Source: Bacillota bacterium
Lineage (GTDB): Bacteria; Bacillota; Clostridia; Tissierellales; Sedimentibacteraceae
NCBI GenBank assembly: GCA_023386345.1
Contig: JAEWJT010000001.1
Span: 1 to 32,498 of the forward strand
DNA: 32,498 nucleotides
Reading direction: 5' to 3'
The translations under genes were made by a program, and so were the position numbers. The notes below the pieces were generated by a model. That model had not been told where the DNA came from. It worked only from the letters and a program-made list of their open reading frames with translations, and ran no database searches. Positions 16,412-23,546 of this stretch are shown in pieces (position 1 is the stretch's first letter; each line of letters begins with the position of its first letter).

Positions 16412-17710
16412 ATGGAAAACTTAAAATTAATAGCCAATAAAACTATAGAATTATTAGTTAAAGAGGGAGCAGATAAGGCAAGATGTATAGTAAGCTCTAA
16501 AGAAACTCAAGAATTTAACGTAGATGGCGGAGAATTTTCACTTTTTAGAACTCTTTTTGACAATGGAGTTTCCATCATGTCAATTAAAGACAATAAAAAG
16601 GGTAACATAGCTATCAATCGTTTTGATGATGAGTCTATAAAAGAAGCTGTGAAAAACTGTATAAATGTAGCGGACTCAGGCTCTCCTGATAAAGCTTGGG
16701 ATATAGCTCCAAAGCAAGGAAATAAAATGTTTAAAGAGGGATGTACTGCTCCAGATATTGACATGTTCTTTGAAAGAACAAGAGAACTTGTAAAGGATAT
16801 TAAGGAACGTCATCCTCATATACTTATAGAGCAAATGGTAGTATCTCATGAAAAAGAAAATGACATATATGTTGATACAAATGGTACAGAATATGAGATA
16901 GCTGCTGGTAACTACAATGTCAGCATTATGTTCTCAGGCCATGATGGAGATAAGGTAACATCGTTCTTTGGAACAGACTTTAGCACAGATAATTTAGATA
17001 AGCCATTTATAGAGCTTGGTTCTGTAGAAAAAGATTTAACAGATGTAGAAAATCAACTCAATACTGTTCCTTTGACAGGAAAATTTGAAGGTGTTGCACT
17101 ATTAACACCAAGCTGTTTAAATGAGATTATGTATTATATTGTTGGAAATTTTGCTGGAACAAATGTAATACTAGATGGAACAAGTATTTGGAAAGATAAA
17201 ATAGGTAAAAAGGTAGCTGATGAGCAAATAACAATTTCTATGAGTCCTTTAGATGACAGAATAATATGCGGAGAGAGATTTACAGAAGATGGCTTCATCT
17301 CAGAAAACTATGACTTTATAAAAGACGGAGTTCTAAAAAGCTTCGTAATTCCACTTTATGTAGCAAATAAAACAGGATATGAGCGTGCTAGGAACTCATC
17401 TCATTCTATAGTTATCAAGGGAGGAAACACACCACTTGATGAGATTATAAAGGGAATTAAAAAAGGTTTGATAGTAGGACGTTTCTCTGGTGGTTCACCA
17501 AGCATAAACGGTGACTTCTCAGGGGTTGCTAAAAACAGCTTCTTAGTAGAAGATGGAAAAATAGTAGGTGCTGTAAATGAAGTAATGATAAATGGCAATT
17601 TAGCAGATATATTAAACAATCTGGTTGCTATATCAAAGGAAACAGTACAAGACGGCTCAAAAGTAATGCCATACATGGCATTTGATAAGGTAATAATATC
17701 TGGAAAATAG
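16412..17710 (+). CDS. tldE: TldE/PmbA subunit of the TldD/TldE protease
   Basis: This is the non-metal partner of TldD. The 432 residues align in order with the PmbA family: an N-terminal domain with the self-repeated strands IEQMVVSHEKENDIYVDTNG, a middle LTPSCLNEIMYYI and TSIWKDKIGKKVADEQITI, and a C-terminal GGNTPLDEIIKGIKKGLIVG, FSGGSPSINGDFSG and GAVNEVMINGNLADILNN. The HExxxH zinc motif of TldD is absent, as expected for TldE. The start at ATG 16412 follows GGAGG (16398-16402), which lies inside the end of tldD, so translation is probably coupled. A strong terminator follows the stop codon. Confidence 0.93.
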   Translation: MENLKLIANKTIELLVKEGADKARCIVSSKETQEFNVDGGEFSLFRTLFDNGVSIMSIKDNKKGNIAINRFDDESIKEAVKNCINVADSGSPDKAWDIAPKQGNKMFKEGCTAPDIDMFFERTRELVKDIKERHPHILIEQMVVSHEKENDIYVDTNGTEYEIAAGNYNVSIMFSGHDGDKVTSFFGTDFSTDNLDKPFIELGSVEKDLTDVENQLNTVPLTGKFEGVALLTPSCLNEIMYYIVGNFAGTNVILDGTSIWKDKIGKKVADEQITISMSPLDDRIICGERFTEDGFISENYDFIKDGVLKSFVIPLYVANKTGYERARNSSHSIVIKGGNTPLDEIIKGIKKGLIVGRFSGGSPSINGDFSGVAKNSFLVEDGKIVGAVNEVMINGNLADILNNLVAISKETVQDGSKVMPYMAFDKVIISGK

Positions 17711-17713
17711 ATA

Positions 17714-17744
17714 AAGGCGAGCATTTAGCTCGCTTTTGTTATTT
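17714..17744 (+). terminator. Terminator of tldD-tldE
   Basis: GCGAGC (17717-17722) pairs with GCTCGC (17728-17733) around ATTTA, with flanking AAG/CTT, and is followed by TTTTGTTATTT. Confidence 0.9.
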
Positions 17745-17998
17745 ATTAACAGTAGCAGTAAACTTGAATTCACAAACTTTTAATTGCATAAATTGTAAAA
17801 ACTTGTTAAGATGTTTGTATAATAAGAATTAATGGTATATTAATTTGATATGTAATTGATTTAAAAAAGTAGAGGATTTTAAAATCTATGATGAAGATAA
17901 TTAAAAATAATGCTAGAATATGATTATTCTCAAGTTTTATAACATGTTATAATATGAAAAATAAATTAAAGCAAAAAATTTATGATTGAGTATATACT
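17742..17998. other. Gene-free AT-rich spacer between tldE and the mini-protein gene
   Basis: I see no supportable gene here. It holds a 16-bp perfect palindrome TTATAACATGTTATAA (17937-17952) and a TATAAT at 17818 that lacks a well-spaced -35. A palindrome of this size is expected about once by chance in this much AT-rich sequence. Confidence 0.4.
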
Positions 17999-18199
17999 TT
18001 ATTTAGCATATAATAAATTATAAATAAAAATAGATAATATTAGTATTAAACTTATATATGCAATTATTATATATTTTATATTATTTTCATTTTTTGATGC
18101 TGAAGTTATTGCATTAACCAATGAATATATAAAAGTAAATGGTGTTAACCACCATGTAATAAGTCCTAAATTAGTTAAAAACATCAATATTGCTTTCAT
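17999..18199 (-). CDS. Small two-TM membrane protein, unknown function
   Basis: The 66-residue frame starts with ATG (18199-18197) preceded by GGGAGGG at a 7-nt distance, a strong Shine-Dalgarno that supports a real gene. Two hydrophobic segments (about 4-28 and 43-62) are linked by a polar stretch with ASKNENN. I recognise no family. It stands alone in a gene-poor stretch, facing the convergent terminator of tldE, and no partner gene is adjacent. Very small two-helix proteins can be toxins, envelope-stress peptides or subunits of larger membrane complexes, and nothing here decides. Confidence 0.6.
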   Translation of the reverse strand: MKAILMFLTNLGLITWWLTPFTFIYSLVNAITSASKNENNIKYIIIAYISLILILSIFIYNLLYAK

Positions 18200-18334
18200 T
18201 ATAAGCCCTCCCTGGTTTATAAATTTTAATATTTATATTTTTTCATACTTGTTAAATTTTAGTTTTCTAATTAAAAAAAGTGCATTATTAATATATAAAT
18301 TAAAAAAGTTACTTAATTATATTTAATAAATTAT

Positions 18335-18419
18335 AAAAATGCAAGATTAAATTGGTTAATGAAAAATGAATATTTCGAATAAGATGTATAAAATTAACAT
18401 TATTAACTCTTGCATTTTT
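18335..18419. repeat. 85-nt stem-loop with 12-bp outer stem
   Basis: AAAAATGCAAGA (18335-18346) pairs perfectly with TCTTGCATTTTT (18408-18419). Just inside, GTTAAT (18355-18360) can pair with ATTAAC (18402-18407). Both strands end in a T run, so it could terminate transcription either way, but no convergent gene pair lies at this spot. It may instead be an end of a lost mobile element or a small structured RNA. Confidence 0.5.
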
Positions 18420-18477
18420 CTAAAATATAGGAGTTAATTTAAAAAAATTGTACAAAAGTATTTAAAGGTGTTATTAT

Positions 18478-18555
18478 AAAGCACTTCAGCTTAGAAAAGT
18501 TACAAAGAGCAAGACAGTATTTCCAACTGATGACAGCCTTTTAAAATTGATAACA
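18478..18555 (+). pseudogene. Fragment of an IS256-family transposase
   Basis: In frame from 18478 the translation reads KALQLRKVTKSKTVFPTDDS and continues LLKLITN to a stop. The core QLRKVTKSKTVFPTDD is the well-known segment near the C terminus of IS256-family (mutator-type) transposases, following the last catalytic region. Neither the upstream transposase domain nor the usual downstream LYLATMD segment is present, so only about 25 codons remain. I did not find matching terminal inverted repeats around it. Confidence 0.75.
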
Positions 18556-18683
18556 AATTGAAAATTGCAAGAAATCATACACAGTTAGTTGCTTCAACCT
18601 ATACTATTTCTTCTGGCGAAAAATCTGCTGTTTACTTTAGTTATTCAATCAAACATAAGGGATTGATTGAATTTATGAAATGA
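18534..18683 (+). pseudogene. Start-less open frame of about 49 codons, possible gene fragment
   Basis: After a stop at 18531 this frame runs open to TGA at 18681-18683 and contains KIARNHTQLVASTYTISS and SAVYFSYSIKHKGLIEF. Composition looks protein-like, but there is no start codon with a binding site and I recognise no family. It overlaps the end of the transposase fragment in another frame, so it may be the end of a second disrupted gene or chance. Confidence 0.25.
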
Positions 18684-18745
18684 TGGAAGCATCTCTATAA
18701 GAGATAATAGTAAAAGTAAACTGTTCAAATTAATAAGTCTATTTT

Positions 18746-19087
18746 CTAATCTAAAAATATTTTATTGTTAACATCTTTGCCTTCTTTTATAATGACAATT
18801 TCTTCATTTTCAAGTTTTATAAGATATCCATAATGGTATAATTCGCTTTCATTTGTTGTCTTATACCAATATTCTACAATAAAGCTAGTAATGTCATCAG
18901 TTCTTTGTGAAACACTTTTTTGAATTATAACGTTATTTTTAATATCAATTTTTTCATCTGTAAATTTTACTATTGATACTGTATCTACTTGTATGCTTTG
19001 TTTGTCTTTTGAAGAACAACTTATGAACAAACAGGCAATTAATATTAATGTCGATATTGCTAATACGAATTTTGTTGTTTTTCCCAA
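18746..19087 (-). CDS. Small predicted lipoprotein, unknown function
   Basis: The 113-residue frame begins with TTG (19087-19085), preceded by AAAGGG at about 8 nt and a good promoter at 19120-19148. The N terminus is a lipoprotein signal: MGKTTK, a hydrophobic core and candidate lipobox cysteines at C19 (LIAC) or C24 (FISC), followed by SSKDKQ. The mature part is a single small domain with alternating strands (SFIVEYWYKTTNESELYHYG and YLIKLENEEIVIIKEGKD). I recognise no family. It is likely anchored to the outer face of the cytoplasmic membrane. It stands as a single gene next to the decayed insertion region. Confidence 0.65.
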   Translation of the reverse strand: MGKTTKFVLAISTLILIACLFISCSSKDKQSIQVDTVSIVKFTDEKIDIKNNVIIQKSVSQRTDDITSFIVEYWYKTTNESELYHYGYLIKLENEEIVIIKEGKDVNNKIFLD

Positions 19088-19119
19088 TTTTACAACCCTT
19101 TCTATATTTCTATGTTTTA

Positions 19120-19148
19120 ATTATAGTATAAAATATCTTAATCTTCAA
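19120..19148 (-). promoter_or_regulatory. SigA-type promoter of the lipoprotein gene
   Basis: On the minus strand TTGAAG (19148-19143), a 17-nt spacer and a perfect TATAAT (19125-19120) lie about 33 nt upstream of the TTG start. Confidence 0.75.
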
Positions 19149-19234
19149 ACTTTTTCAAGAATTTCGTGTTGAATTTTGTAAGTATTTAGACATTCTAAGT
19201 TTGTATTGATTCTTAATTTCTTCTTTTATATTAT

Positions 19235-19271
19235 AAAAGCCAAAAATAGTAATATACTATTTTTAGCTTTT
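19235..19271 (-). terminator. Terminator of the aminopeptidase P-like gene
   Basis: AAAAGC (19235-19240) with AAAAATAG (19242-19249) pairs with CTATTTTT and GCTTTT (to 19271), with one mismatch. Read on the minus strand it ends in a T run, directly downstream of the gene at 19288-20526. Confidence 0.7.
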
Positions 19272-19287
19272 AATATTGTTCTAGGTT

Positions 19288-20526
19288 TTATTTCATAAAG
19301 TTTTCTATATCATTAACAGTTTTTATTATATCTTTTGATAGATTAATATTTCCGTCTTTTGTTACTAGGATATCATCTTCTATTCTTATGCCTATGCCTT
19401 CTTCTGCTATGTATAAGCCTGGCTCTACTGTGTATATGTTGTTTTCTGCTACTTTTCTATCTCTGCATCTTAAGTCGTGAACATCTAAGCCTAATGGATG
19501 TCCTACACCGTGATAATAATATTTTGCAACATCCTTATCATCGCTTATAAGTTTTATCGCCTTTAATTCTTTAGCAAAATAATTTTTAACAGCGTCATTT
19601 ACATCTTTTTCTAAAATTCCTGGTTTTATTATGTCCATAACCACATCTTGTGCTCCAAGTACTATATTGTATAAATCCTTTTGTCTTTGTGTAAATTTAC
19701 CATTAGCTGGATATGTTCTTGTTATATCAGAAGCATACATGTTTGACAATGCTCCTAAATCACACAATATCAAGTCGCCATCATTAATTTTATTTTGTAA
19801 CTCAATATAATGTAAAATTACAGCATTTTTGCCTGATGCGGCTATTGTTGCAAAGCTTGGACCTGAATTTCTAAGCATCAATTGATACTCATAATTAGCC
19901 CTTACCTCATATTCGTACATTCCAGGTTTTAGGTTTTTCATTACAAATTCTAAAGCTTCTTTTGTATATCTGATAGAGGTTTTCACTTCTTCAATTTCTT
20001 CTGCTTGCTTGTGTACTCTCAATTCTATAATTAGAGGTAAAGCATTTAAAATGCTTACTGTAGGGAATTGATTTCTAACTTTTCTTGCTAAAGCCTTGTA
20101 TTTATCCTCTATCTCATCCATATCTGCCATAGTTGTTACGATATATAGGTTTTCATATATATCCATTGAACTTAATTTGCCTGCTATGCTTGCTTCTAAG
20201 TCATCTATATCAGAAATATTGCTCACTCCTGATATCTCCTCAACCTCATTGTGTCTTAGGAGTATTCCGTACCATTTTTCGTATAATTCATTTACAGGAG
20301 GTACGAATAACTGTTCCGACACTTCTCCATGTACCTTTGATATTACAAGAGCCATGTTTTCTCTGTTTAGTCCAGTTAAATAGAAGAAATTTCTATCTAC
20401 TGAAAATTTGTGACTTTGGTCTAAGCTTTCTCTCGGTGCAGTGTTTGAGAAGAAAACTGCTGTCGAGAAATCCTTCATTTTTTCTGCAAATTTTTTTCTG
20501 TTACCAATAAAAAATTCTTTGTTCAT
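19288..20526 (-). CDS. Aminopeptidase P family (M24B) metallopeptidase
   Basis: Such enzymes remove an N-terminal residue preceding proline and use two metal ions. The 412 residues have the N-terminal AMP_N domain (VFFSNTAPRESLDQSHKF, DRNFFYLTGL) and the C-terminal pita-bread domain with all five metal ligands: D256 and D267 (LCDLGALSNMYASDITRTYP), H343 (HGVGHPLGLDVHD), E368 (VEPGLY) and E383 (GIRIEDD). The set is complete, so the enzyme should be active. The length fits bacterial PepP (about 410-440). The binding site AAAGGA lies about 11 nt before the ATG, a little far. It follows glpK by about 140 nt on the same strand and may have its own promoter. Xaa-Pro aminopeptidase is the most likely activity. 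Confidence 0.9.
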   Translation of the reverse strand: MNKEFFIGNRKKFAEKMKDFSTAVFFSNTAPRESLDQSHKFSVDRNFFYLTGLNRENMALVISKVHGEVSEQLFVPPVNELYEKWYGILLRHNEVEEISGVSNISDIDDLEASIAGKLSSMDIYENLYIVTTMADMDEIEDKYKALARKVRNQFPTVSILNALPLIIELRVHKQAEEIEEVKTSIRYTKEALEFVMKNLKPGMYEYEVRANYEYQLMLRNSGPSFATIAASGKNAVILHYIELQNKINDGDLILCDLGALSNMYASDITRTYPANGKFTQRQKDLYNIVLGAQDVVMDIIKPGILEKDVNDAVKNYFAKELKAIKLISDDKDVAKYYYHGVGHPLGLDVHDLRCRDRKVAENNIYTVEPGLYIAEEGIGIRIEDDILVTKDGNINLSKDIIKTVNDIENFMK

Positions 20527-20669
20527 TTTAATTAGATTCCTTTCTTATATATATAAATTTAATTTGTCATTTAGCAAAGATTGAGCATACTTCAAAGATT
20601 TTGTTCTAATCTGTAAAATAATTGAAATATGTGTCATATTTTAAATTCAATAACAAATTATTAATTAAA

Positions 20670-22163
20670 TCATTCTTGCCAATTCTTTGCTCTCTCTATC
20701 GCTTTTTGCCATCCTGAATAAAGCTTTTCTCTTTGTTCTTGCGTGATTTGAGGCTTAAATTTTTTATTTAGACTCCATTTTTGAGCTATTTCACCTTTGG
20801 ATTTCCAAAAGCCTGTTGCTAGTCCTGCCAAACAGGCAGCTCCTAGGGCTGTTGTTTCAGTTGTTTCTGGTCTGTCTACTTCCACCCCTAATATATCTGC
20901 TTGAAACTGCATTAAAAAGTCATTTGCAGTTGCACCACCATCTACTTTTAAGGCAGTTAAATTCATTTCTGAATCAGAAATCATTGCATTTATTACATCC
21001 TTTGTTTGGTAGGCTATAGCCTCTAAAGCAGCTCGTATTATATGATTGATGTTTGTAGCTCTTGTAAGACCTATTAGAGTACCTCTTGCGTACATATCCC
21101 AATGAGGAGCGCCAAGACCTGCAAATGCTGGTATAAGATAAACACCACTCGTATCATTAACTTTCTTTGCAAAGTATTCGCTGTCAGCAGCCTCGTTTAT
21201 TATTTTAAGCTCGTCTCTTAGCCATTGAACTATAGCTCCGCCCATAAATATTGAACCCTCTAAGGCATATTCCACCTTGTTATCTATTCCCCAGGCAATA
21301 GTGCTTATCAGTCCATTTTTGGAATTAACTGGATTTTCTCCTGTGTTCATTAGCATAAAGCAGCCTGTGCCATAGGTGTTTTTGACCATTCCCTCTTGGA
21401 AGCAAACTTGTCCAAATAGTGCCGCTTGCTGGTCACCGGCTATGCCTGTAATTAATATTTCCTTGCCGAATATATTTTCATCTGTGCTTCCGTATATTTC
21501 AGAGGATTGTTTAACCTCCGGAAGCATTGAAGATGGTATAGATAATTCTTTTATCAAACTTTCATCCCATTTAAGTTCCTTAATGTTGTATAGCATAGTT
21601 CTTGAAGCATTGGAATAATCAGTAATATGAAGCTTTCCTTTTGTCAGATTCCAAATTAGCCATGTGTCTATTGTGCCAAATAAAAGTTCTCCATTTTCAG
21701 CTTTCTTTCTAGCACCCTCTACATTATCTAAAATCCACTTGATTTTAGTGCCGGAAAAATAAGCGTCTATTACAAGTCCGGTAGTTTCCTTTATGTAATC
21801 CTTTAAGTTTTTTTGTATAAGTTCTTCGCAAATTTCAGCTGTCCTTCTGCATTGCCACACAATCGCATTATATACAGGCTTGCCAGTTTTTTTATCCCAA
21901 ATTACTGTTGTTTCTCTTTGATTTGTGATACCTATAGAGTCAATTTCATCTAGGGAAATTTTCGCTTTATTTATCACATCACGAGCAACCTCTAATTGTG
22001 TTTCCCAAATCTCGTTAGCATCATGCTCAACATATCCCGGTTTTGGATAAATTTGAGTAAATTCTTTTTGTGATACTGCTATAACAGAAGCATTTATGTC
22101 AAATAGAATTGCCCGAGAGCTTGTAGTGCCTTGATCAAGAGCTAGAATATATTTTTTCTTCAT
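20670..22163 (-). CDS. glpK: Glycerol kinase
   Basis: GlpK phosphorylates glycerol with ATP to glycerol 3-phosphate. The 497 residues start YILALDQGTTSSRAILFD, contain NQRETTVIWDKKTGKP, VWQCRRTAEICEEL, DAYFSGTKIKWILDN, FGTIDTWLIWNLT, ITGIAGDQQAALFGQ, KNTYGTGCFMLMNTG, YALEGSIFMGGAIVQWLRD, PAFAGLGAPHWDMYARG and DGGATANDFLMQFQADIL, in the usual order and length. The ATG at 22163 lies 13 nt after AGGAGG, whereas an ATG-TAA start-stop pair (22170-22165) lies at the ideal 6 nt, an unusual arrangement. Neither glpF nor glpD is adjacent, so glpK appears as a single-gene unit with its own promoter at 22198-22226. Confidence 0.97.
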   Translation of the reverse strand: MKKKYILALDQGTTSSRAILFDINASVIAVSQKEFTQIYPKPGYVEHDANEIWETQLEVARDVINKAKISLDEIDSIGITNQRETTVIWDKKTGKPVYNAIVWQCRRTAEICEELIQKNLKDYIKETTGLVIDAYFSGTKIKWILDNVEGARKKAENGELLFGTIDTWLIWNLTKGKLHITDYSNASRTMLYNIKELKWDESLIKELSIPSSMLPEVKQSSEIYGSTDENIFGKEILITGIAGDQQAALFGQVCFQEGMVKNTYGTGCFMLMNTGENPVNSKNGLISTIAWGIDNKVEYALEGSIFMGGAIVQWLRDELKIINEAADSEYFAKKVNDTSGVYLIPAFAGLGAPHWDMYARGTLIGLTRATNINHIIRAALEAIAYQTKDVINAMISDSEMNLTALKVDGGATANDFLMQFQADILGVEVDRPETTETTALGAACLAGLATGFWKSKGEIAQKWSLNKKFKPQITQEQREKLYSGWQKAIERAKNWQE

Positions 22164-22182
22164 ATTACATCTTAAACCTCCT
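22161..22182 (-). promoter_or_regulatory. Start-stop (AUG-UAA) element in front of glpK
   Basis: On the minus strand AGGAGG (22182-22177) is followed after six bases by ATG (22170-22168), immediately TAA (22167-22165), one T, and then the glpK ATG (22163-22161). The best-spaced start codon therefore encodes a one-residue reading frame. Ribosomes may reinitiate at glpK or be held there. That function is inference. Confidence 0.6.
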
Positions 22183-22197
22183 GCTTGTTTTATAAAT

Positions 22198-22226
22198 ATC
22201 TTACCATATTTTAGATAGAAATTAAA
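22198..22226 (-). promoter_or_regulatory. Extended -10 promoter of glpK
   Basis: On the minus strand TTTAAT (22226-22221), a 17-nt spacer ending in TGG and TAAGAT (22203-22198) lie about 35 nt before glpK. I see no clear catabolite-repression (CcpA) site. Confidence 0.5.
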
Positions 22227-22228
22227 GA

Positions 22229-22286
22229 TAAAAAATAATAATTTAACAGCTAGTTTCCGTAAGGCGTTTGCCGTTAAACTATTATT
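22229..22286 (-). terminator. Terminator of the ymaF-like gene
   Basis: The arms 22234-22247 and 22273-22286 pair over 14 positions with one mismatch. The loop holds a further GGC-GTTT-GCC hairpin. Read on the minus strand the stem ends in TTTTTTATC, between the YmaF gene and glpK. Confidence 0.75.
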
Positions 22287-22298
22287 TATATAATATAG

Positions 22299-22646
22299 CT
22301 AATCCCCAATAGGGTCGTTAATCAATGTAGCGAATTTAAAATCGTGTACATGACCTTCTGCTGCTCTTGTTACTGATTCTAAGAAATGAACATGTCTGTC
22401 ATTAACTACTATAGCTGGGCCGGTTATTCCACAAAATTCATGAAAATGATCTTCATAGAAATCTGTTCTAAAGCCCACCTCATGAACATGGTTTAAACCG
22501 CTGCCTATTACTTGATTTGATACTGTCGCAAATCTATGATTGTGCGGATCGCAATTTCTTTCAGCAATTTCAGTGCTTCCAAGTATTTCATGAACGTGAG
22601 TAAGCACTACCGGATGAGGACAATTCATATAATCATAATTTCCCAT
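22299..22646 (-). CDS. YmaF-family histidine-rich protein
   Basis: The 115 residues contain six His-x-His units: H17/H19, H35/H37, H53/H55, H67/H69, H85/H87 and H99/H101. Spacing alternates between 18 and 14 residues and each unit is followed by an acidic or hydrophobic strand (HVHEILGST, HNHRFATVS, HVHEVGFRT, HFHEFCGIT, HVHFLESVT, HVHDFKFAT). This matches the YmaF family of Firmicutes, whose function is not established. The regular histidines suggest metal binding by a repeat fold. There is no signal peptide or membrane segment, so it should be cytoplasmic, or perhaps a spore component. The start ATG follows GGAGG closely. It is a single-gene unit ending in a terminator. Confidence 0.82.
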   Translation of the reverse strand: MGNYDYMNCPHPVVLTHVHEILGSTEIAERNCDPHNHRFATVSNQVIGSGLNHVHEVGFRTDFYEDHFHEFCGITGPAIVVNDRHVHFLESVTRAAEGHVHDFKFATLINDPIGD

Positions 22647-22684
22647 ATTAACCTCCGAATAGAAAACTATTTTTCTACATAAAA

Positions 22685-22707
22685 TTTATTTTACAAATTA
22701 AAATAAA
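22685..22707. repeat. Operator-like 9-bp inverted repeat upstream of the ymaF-like gene
   Basis: TTTATTTTA (22685-22693) and TAAAATAAA (22699-22707) are perfect complements around CAAAT, 39 nt before the start codon. A regulator site is possible. AT-only dyads of this size are also common by chance. Confidence 0.3.
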
Positions 22708-22720
22708 GATACTTTAACCT

Positions 22721-22756
22721 GTACTAACTTATGATATGTGCTAGTACTTTTTTTGC
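22721..22756 (+). repeat. GTACTA/TAGTAC inverted repeat with T tract in the ymaF-greA spacer
   Basis: GTACTA (22721-22726) pairs with TAGTAC (22742-22747), followed by eight T. It is terminator-like on the plus strand although no plus-strand gene precedes it. The 249-nt divergent spacer 22647-22895 otherwise holds only the greA promoter. Confidence 0.35.
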
Positions 22757-22813
22757 TACATCAACAATACAATACCATGACACTTTATGGAAAAAATTGA
22801 CAAACTTAATATC

Positions 22814-22842
22814 TTTACTTATTTAACTATTTATGATATACT
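22814..22842 (+). promoter_or_regulatory. Extended -10 promoter of greA
   Basis: TTTACT (22814-22819), a 17-nt spacer ending in TGA and TATACT (22837-22842) lie about 50 nt before greA. A second possible pair, TTGACA (22797-22802) with TATTTA (22820-22825), also has a 17-nt spacer. Confidence 0.6.
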
Positions 22843-22895
22843 TCATAACATTAATTAACAAAATATTAAAACATATATGTATGGGGTGAATTTTT

Positions 22896-23378
22896 ATGGA
22901 TATTAATAAAGATAAAATATTGATAACCGAAGAAGAATTCAAACAATTGAATGATGAAATAGAGTTCTTAAAGGTTACTAAGAGGAAAGAGATAGCGGAA
23001 AGGATTAAAATTGCTTTAGGATTTGGTGATTTGAGTGAAAATGCAGAATATTCTGAAGCTAAAGAAGACCAAAATAAAAATGAATCTAAGATAATAATTC
23101 TTGAGGATAAATTGAAAAGAGTTAAAATTGTGACTCATGACAGTTCTGTAAAGGGTATTGTGCAAATGGGTTCAAGAGTTAAAATTTATGATATAGAATT
23201 TGATGAAACTCTTGAATATCAAATAGTAGGGCCTGTTGGTGCTGATCCTTTTTCTGGGAAAATTTCTTTAGAATCTCCATTGGGAAAAGCATTGCTTGGC
23301 AAAAAGGCAAATGATGAAGTGGAAGTTACATCTCCAAGTGGAGACATTATACATTACAAGGTTTTAGAAATAAATTAA
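22896..23378 (+). CDS. greA: Transcription elongation factor GreA
   Basis: GreA inserts a coiled coil into the RNA polymerase secondary channel and promotes cleavage of backtracked transcripts. The 160 residues fit the family. The N-terminal coiled coil carries the tip motif GDLSENAEYSEAKEDQ with the acidic residues needed for cleavage (about 45-60), and the C-terminal FKBP-like domain has IVGPVGADPFSGKISLESPLGKALLGK. The start ATG follows GGGGTG. The gene stands alone with its own promoter and ends in a perfect 22-bp terminator hairpin shared with the convergent superoxide reductase gene. In many Firmicutes greA lies beside lysS or dusB, but not here. Confidence 0.96.
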   Translation: MDINKDKILITEEEFKQLNDEIEFLKVTKRKEIAERIKIALGFGDLSENAEYSEAKEDQNKNESKIIILEDKLKRVKIVTHDSSVKGIVQMGSRVKIYDIEFDETLEYQIVGPVGADPFSGKISLESPLGKALLGKKANDEVEVTSPSGDIIHYKVLEIN

Positions 23379-23480
23379 AGATTGTGTAATTTTAATATTT
23401 TTAAATTGTAAATTTTTAATTTATTGATTTTAATTAAGTATTTTAAAAGGTATTAAATTTACAACAATTTTGTTAGCAAT

Positions 23481-23545
23481 AAAAATTAGAACTATTAAAA
23501 GATATATAATTAGTCTTTTAATAGTTCTAATTTTTTTATTTGATT
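23481..23545. terminator. Bidirectional terminator between greA and the superoxide reductase gene
   Basis: A perfect 22-bp stem (23481-23502 with 23514-23535) encloses an 11-nt loop, with an A tract on the left arm and a T tract on the right, so it serves both convergent genes. Confidence 0.92.
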
Positions 23546-23546
23546 T

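Larger units (their letters stand above)
18201..18745. other. Accessory-looking region without intact genes: large hairpin and gene fragments
   Basis: About 545 nt between two minus-strand small genes contain no intact gene. They hold the 85-nt stem-loop at 18335-18419, the IS256-type transposase fragment at 18478-18555, an open but start-less frame at 18534-18683 that overlaps it, and a small ATCTCT/AGAGAT hairpin at 18691-18705. This looks like a decayed insertion site. Confidence 0.5.

Noticed and set aside
15023..17710. TldD/TldE as part of a microcin-type peptide maturation locus
   Set aside because: No short precursor gene, cyclodehydratase or exporter is visible on either side, so only the general protease pair can be supported.
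17937..17952. 16-bp palindrome TTATAACATGTTATAA as a special regulatory site
   Set aside because: At this base composition about one or two such palindromes are expected by chance in a window this size, and no promoter or gene start is next to it.
20096..20510. Plus-strand frames of 95 and 125 codons opposite the aminopeptidase gene
   Set aside because: They lie opposite conserved M24B sequence, overlap each other in two frames, and have no ribosome binding site.
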